This document shows positions 62,938-64,000 of a stretch of 64,000 nt of DNA, piece by piece. Within the stretch, counting starts at the first letter, position 1. Every line of letters starts with the position of its first letter. The notes beneath the pieces were generated by a model that was not told the origin of the DNA, did no database searches, and worked only from the letters and a program-made list of their open reading frames with translations. The stretch is from an uncultured Formosa sp. (GTDB taxonomy: Bacteria > Bacteroidota > Bacteroidia > Flavobacteriales > Flavobacteriaceae), in assembly GCF_947500765.1 (NCBI RefSeq), contig NZ_CANMTH010000010.1, positions 1 to 64,000 of the forward strand, in the 5' to 3' direction. Both the position numbers and the translations under genes were made by a program.

Positions 62938-64000
62938 TTATTTCTGGTTTCTAACTTTTTCAACCATTTCTGTGGTGACTACTTTTTTAGAATTTCCCCA
63001 ACTGTTATAAACGTAAGTTAAAACGTTAGCAATTTCGCTAGGCGATAAACTTTGTCTTGTCATTACACTATTATACGTTTCGCCATTCACTGTTATCTCT
63101 CCTGTTAATCCATTAAGCACAACACCTATAGCTCTATTTACATCGGCATTTAAAAAATCTGAATTTGCTAAAGGAGGGAATGCACTTGGTATACCTTGAC
63201 CTTCACTTTGGTGACACGCAAAACAGGTTTGCATATACGCTTGCTTACCGCGTTCTAATTGCTCTTCTAAGGATTGTAATGGGGCTTCTTCAACAACATT
63301 ATCGCCTTCTGGCATGGTTTGAATTCCACCACCTTCTGGTAAATAAATATCGTCTCTTAGCTCTCCAGAATATATTTTTTTATCTTCTTCACCTTCAACT
63401 TTAAGCATGCCTAAGGCTCCTTTATTAAATGCTCTAAAGATAGAGTGATCTACCATAATAAATGTTCCAGGTACTTCCACTTTAAATTCAACAATTGCAG
63501 CACCTCCGGCAGGTATTAAGGTGGTTTGTACATTTGTATTTATAAGATCGCCTCCTTCTACATGAACTTTATCAAATATCTCTCCAATTACATGAAAAGA
63601 TGAAACTAAGTTTGGTCCGCCATTCCCTACAAATAATCGTACAGTTTCTCCAACATTAGCAGTAATAGCATTATCGCCTGTAAGTGCACCAACTTTACCA
63701 TTAAACACGACATAATCTGCTTTTTCATCTATCGCTTTTTGCATATCAAAAGCCTGCAAACCACGCTCTCCATGGGCACCTTTAGTATAAAAATCGCCTT
63801 GCATGAGGTAATATTCTTTATCTACTAAAGGAAGTCCGCCTTCCGGTTCTACTAAAATTAGTCCGTACATTCCATTTGCAATATGCATTCCTACAGGAGC
63901 AGTCGCACAGTGATACACAAATAATCCGGGATTTAAGACTTTAAAAGAAAACACTTTTTCATGACCAGGGGCTACAAAAGAAGATTCGGCACCTCCTCCA
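62938..64000 (-). CDS. nirK: Copper nitrite reductase NirK with C-terminal cytochrome c (5' end missing)
   Basis: The open frame runs off the right edge, so the N-terminal domain is missing; the last visible upstream codons read GGGAESSFVAPGHEKVF. The second cupredoxin domain has FVYHCATAPVGMHIANGMYG, with type 1 copper Cys, His and Met, and MVDHSIFRAFNKGALG. A linker (about 225-240 of the visible part) leads to a cytochrome c domain with haem motif CFACH. It reduces nitrite to NO in the periplasm, feeding the NO reductase opposite. Fused cytochrome supplies electrons. Confidence 0.93.
   Translation of the reverse strand, partial: GGGAESSFVAPGHEKVFSFKVLNPGLFVYHCATAPVGMHIANGMYGLILVEPEGGLPLVDKEYYLMQGDFYTKGAHGERGLQAFDMQKAIDEKADYVVFNGKVGALTGDNAITANVGETVRLFVGNGGPNLVSSFHVIGEIFDKVHVEGGDLINTNVQTTLIPAGGAAIVEFKVEVPGTFIMVDHSIFRAFNKGALGMLKVEGEEDKKIYSGELRDDIYLPEGGGIQTMPEGDNVVEEAPLQSLEEQLERGKQAYMQTCFACHQSEGQGIPSAFPPLANSDFLNADVNRAIGVVLNGLTGEITVNGETYNSVMTRQSLSPSEIANVLTYVYNSWGNSKKVVTTEMVEKVRNQK

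Noticed and set aside
1..64000. CRISPR array or rRNA genes
   Set aside because: No regularly spaced repeats and no rRNA-like sequence seen; only one tRNA was found.

Overview
The window is AT-rich DNA from a member of the Bacteroidota, almost certainly a Flavobacteriaceae species and probably marine. The support is SusC/SusD pairs, promoter -7 boxes of the TAnnTTTG type, a Nudix-type arabinose regulator, a Bacteroidota-type tyrosine integrase, a bacterial histone Hc1 gene and a qNOR/NirK denitrification set.

Layout. 1-2524: two small unknown genes, then the umuD-umuC translesion polymerase operon (minus). 2930-24441: an unbroken minus-strand run of 15 genes forming an arabinan/arabinose utilisation locus. 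It reads susC, susD, a GH51, three exported GH43 enzymes, a GH127/146 enzyme, a GPH transporter with a cytosolic GH43, then araB, araD, araA, galM and a sodium/sugar symporter. 24696-28098: the divergent regulator araR and a tkt-tal operon. Four copies of one operator-like dyad (AAGTGT-N7-ACACTT) lie before araB, between susC and araR (two), and before tkt; a weaker fifth lies before the GPH-GH43 pair. Together these describe one AraR regulon running from outer-membrane capture of arabinan to the pentose phosphate pathway.

28099-37473: a decayed IS3 orfA remnant, an AraC-type regulator, a complete RND efflux operon (fusion protein, pump, TolC) and a tail gene for a Pycsar-effector-like membrane protein whose HD domain appears dead. 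37474-47541: a second polysaccharide utilisation locus (minus) with FecR, an ECF sigma factor, an STN-type SusC, SusD, a YdcF-like protein and a GH92 mannosidase, suggesting a mannose-rich glycan substrate. 48270-50094: an Hc1 gene, a tyrosine integrase and tRNA-Pro, with a dense cluster of perfect inverted repeats between the integrase and the tRNA, which looks like one end of an integrated element.

50184-55532 (plus): a sugar dehydrogenase, then udk, an ftsB-like gene and a methylmalonyl-CoA mutase cluster. The mutase large subunit is split into two ORFs and has lost its main catalytic and B12-ligand motifs, the most unusual observation here. 55624-64000: a NO/nitrite module with DoxX, an Rrf2 (NsrR-like) regulator, quinol NO reductase, RIC repair protein, a haem-copper-oxidase-like membrane protein and hemerythrin on the plus strand. 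It converges on SCO1, a SUMF1-like protein and a NirK-cytochrome c fusion (cut by the window edge) on the minus strand. Two copies of a GGAyAA-N2-TTGTCy dyad precede the regulator and norB.
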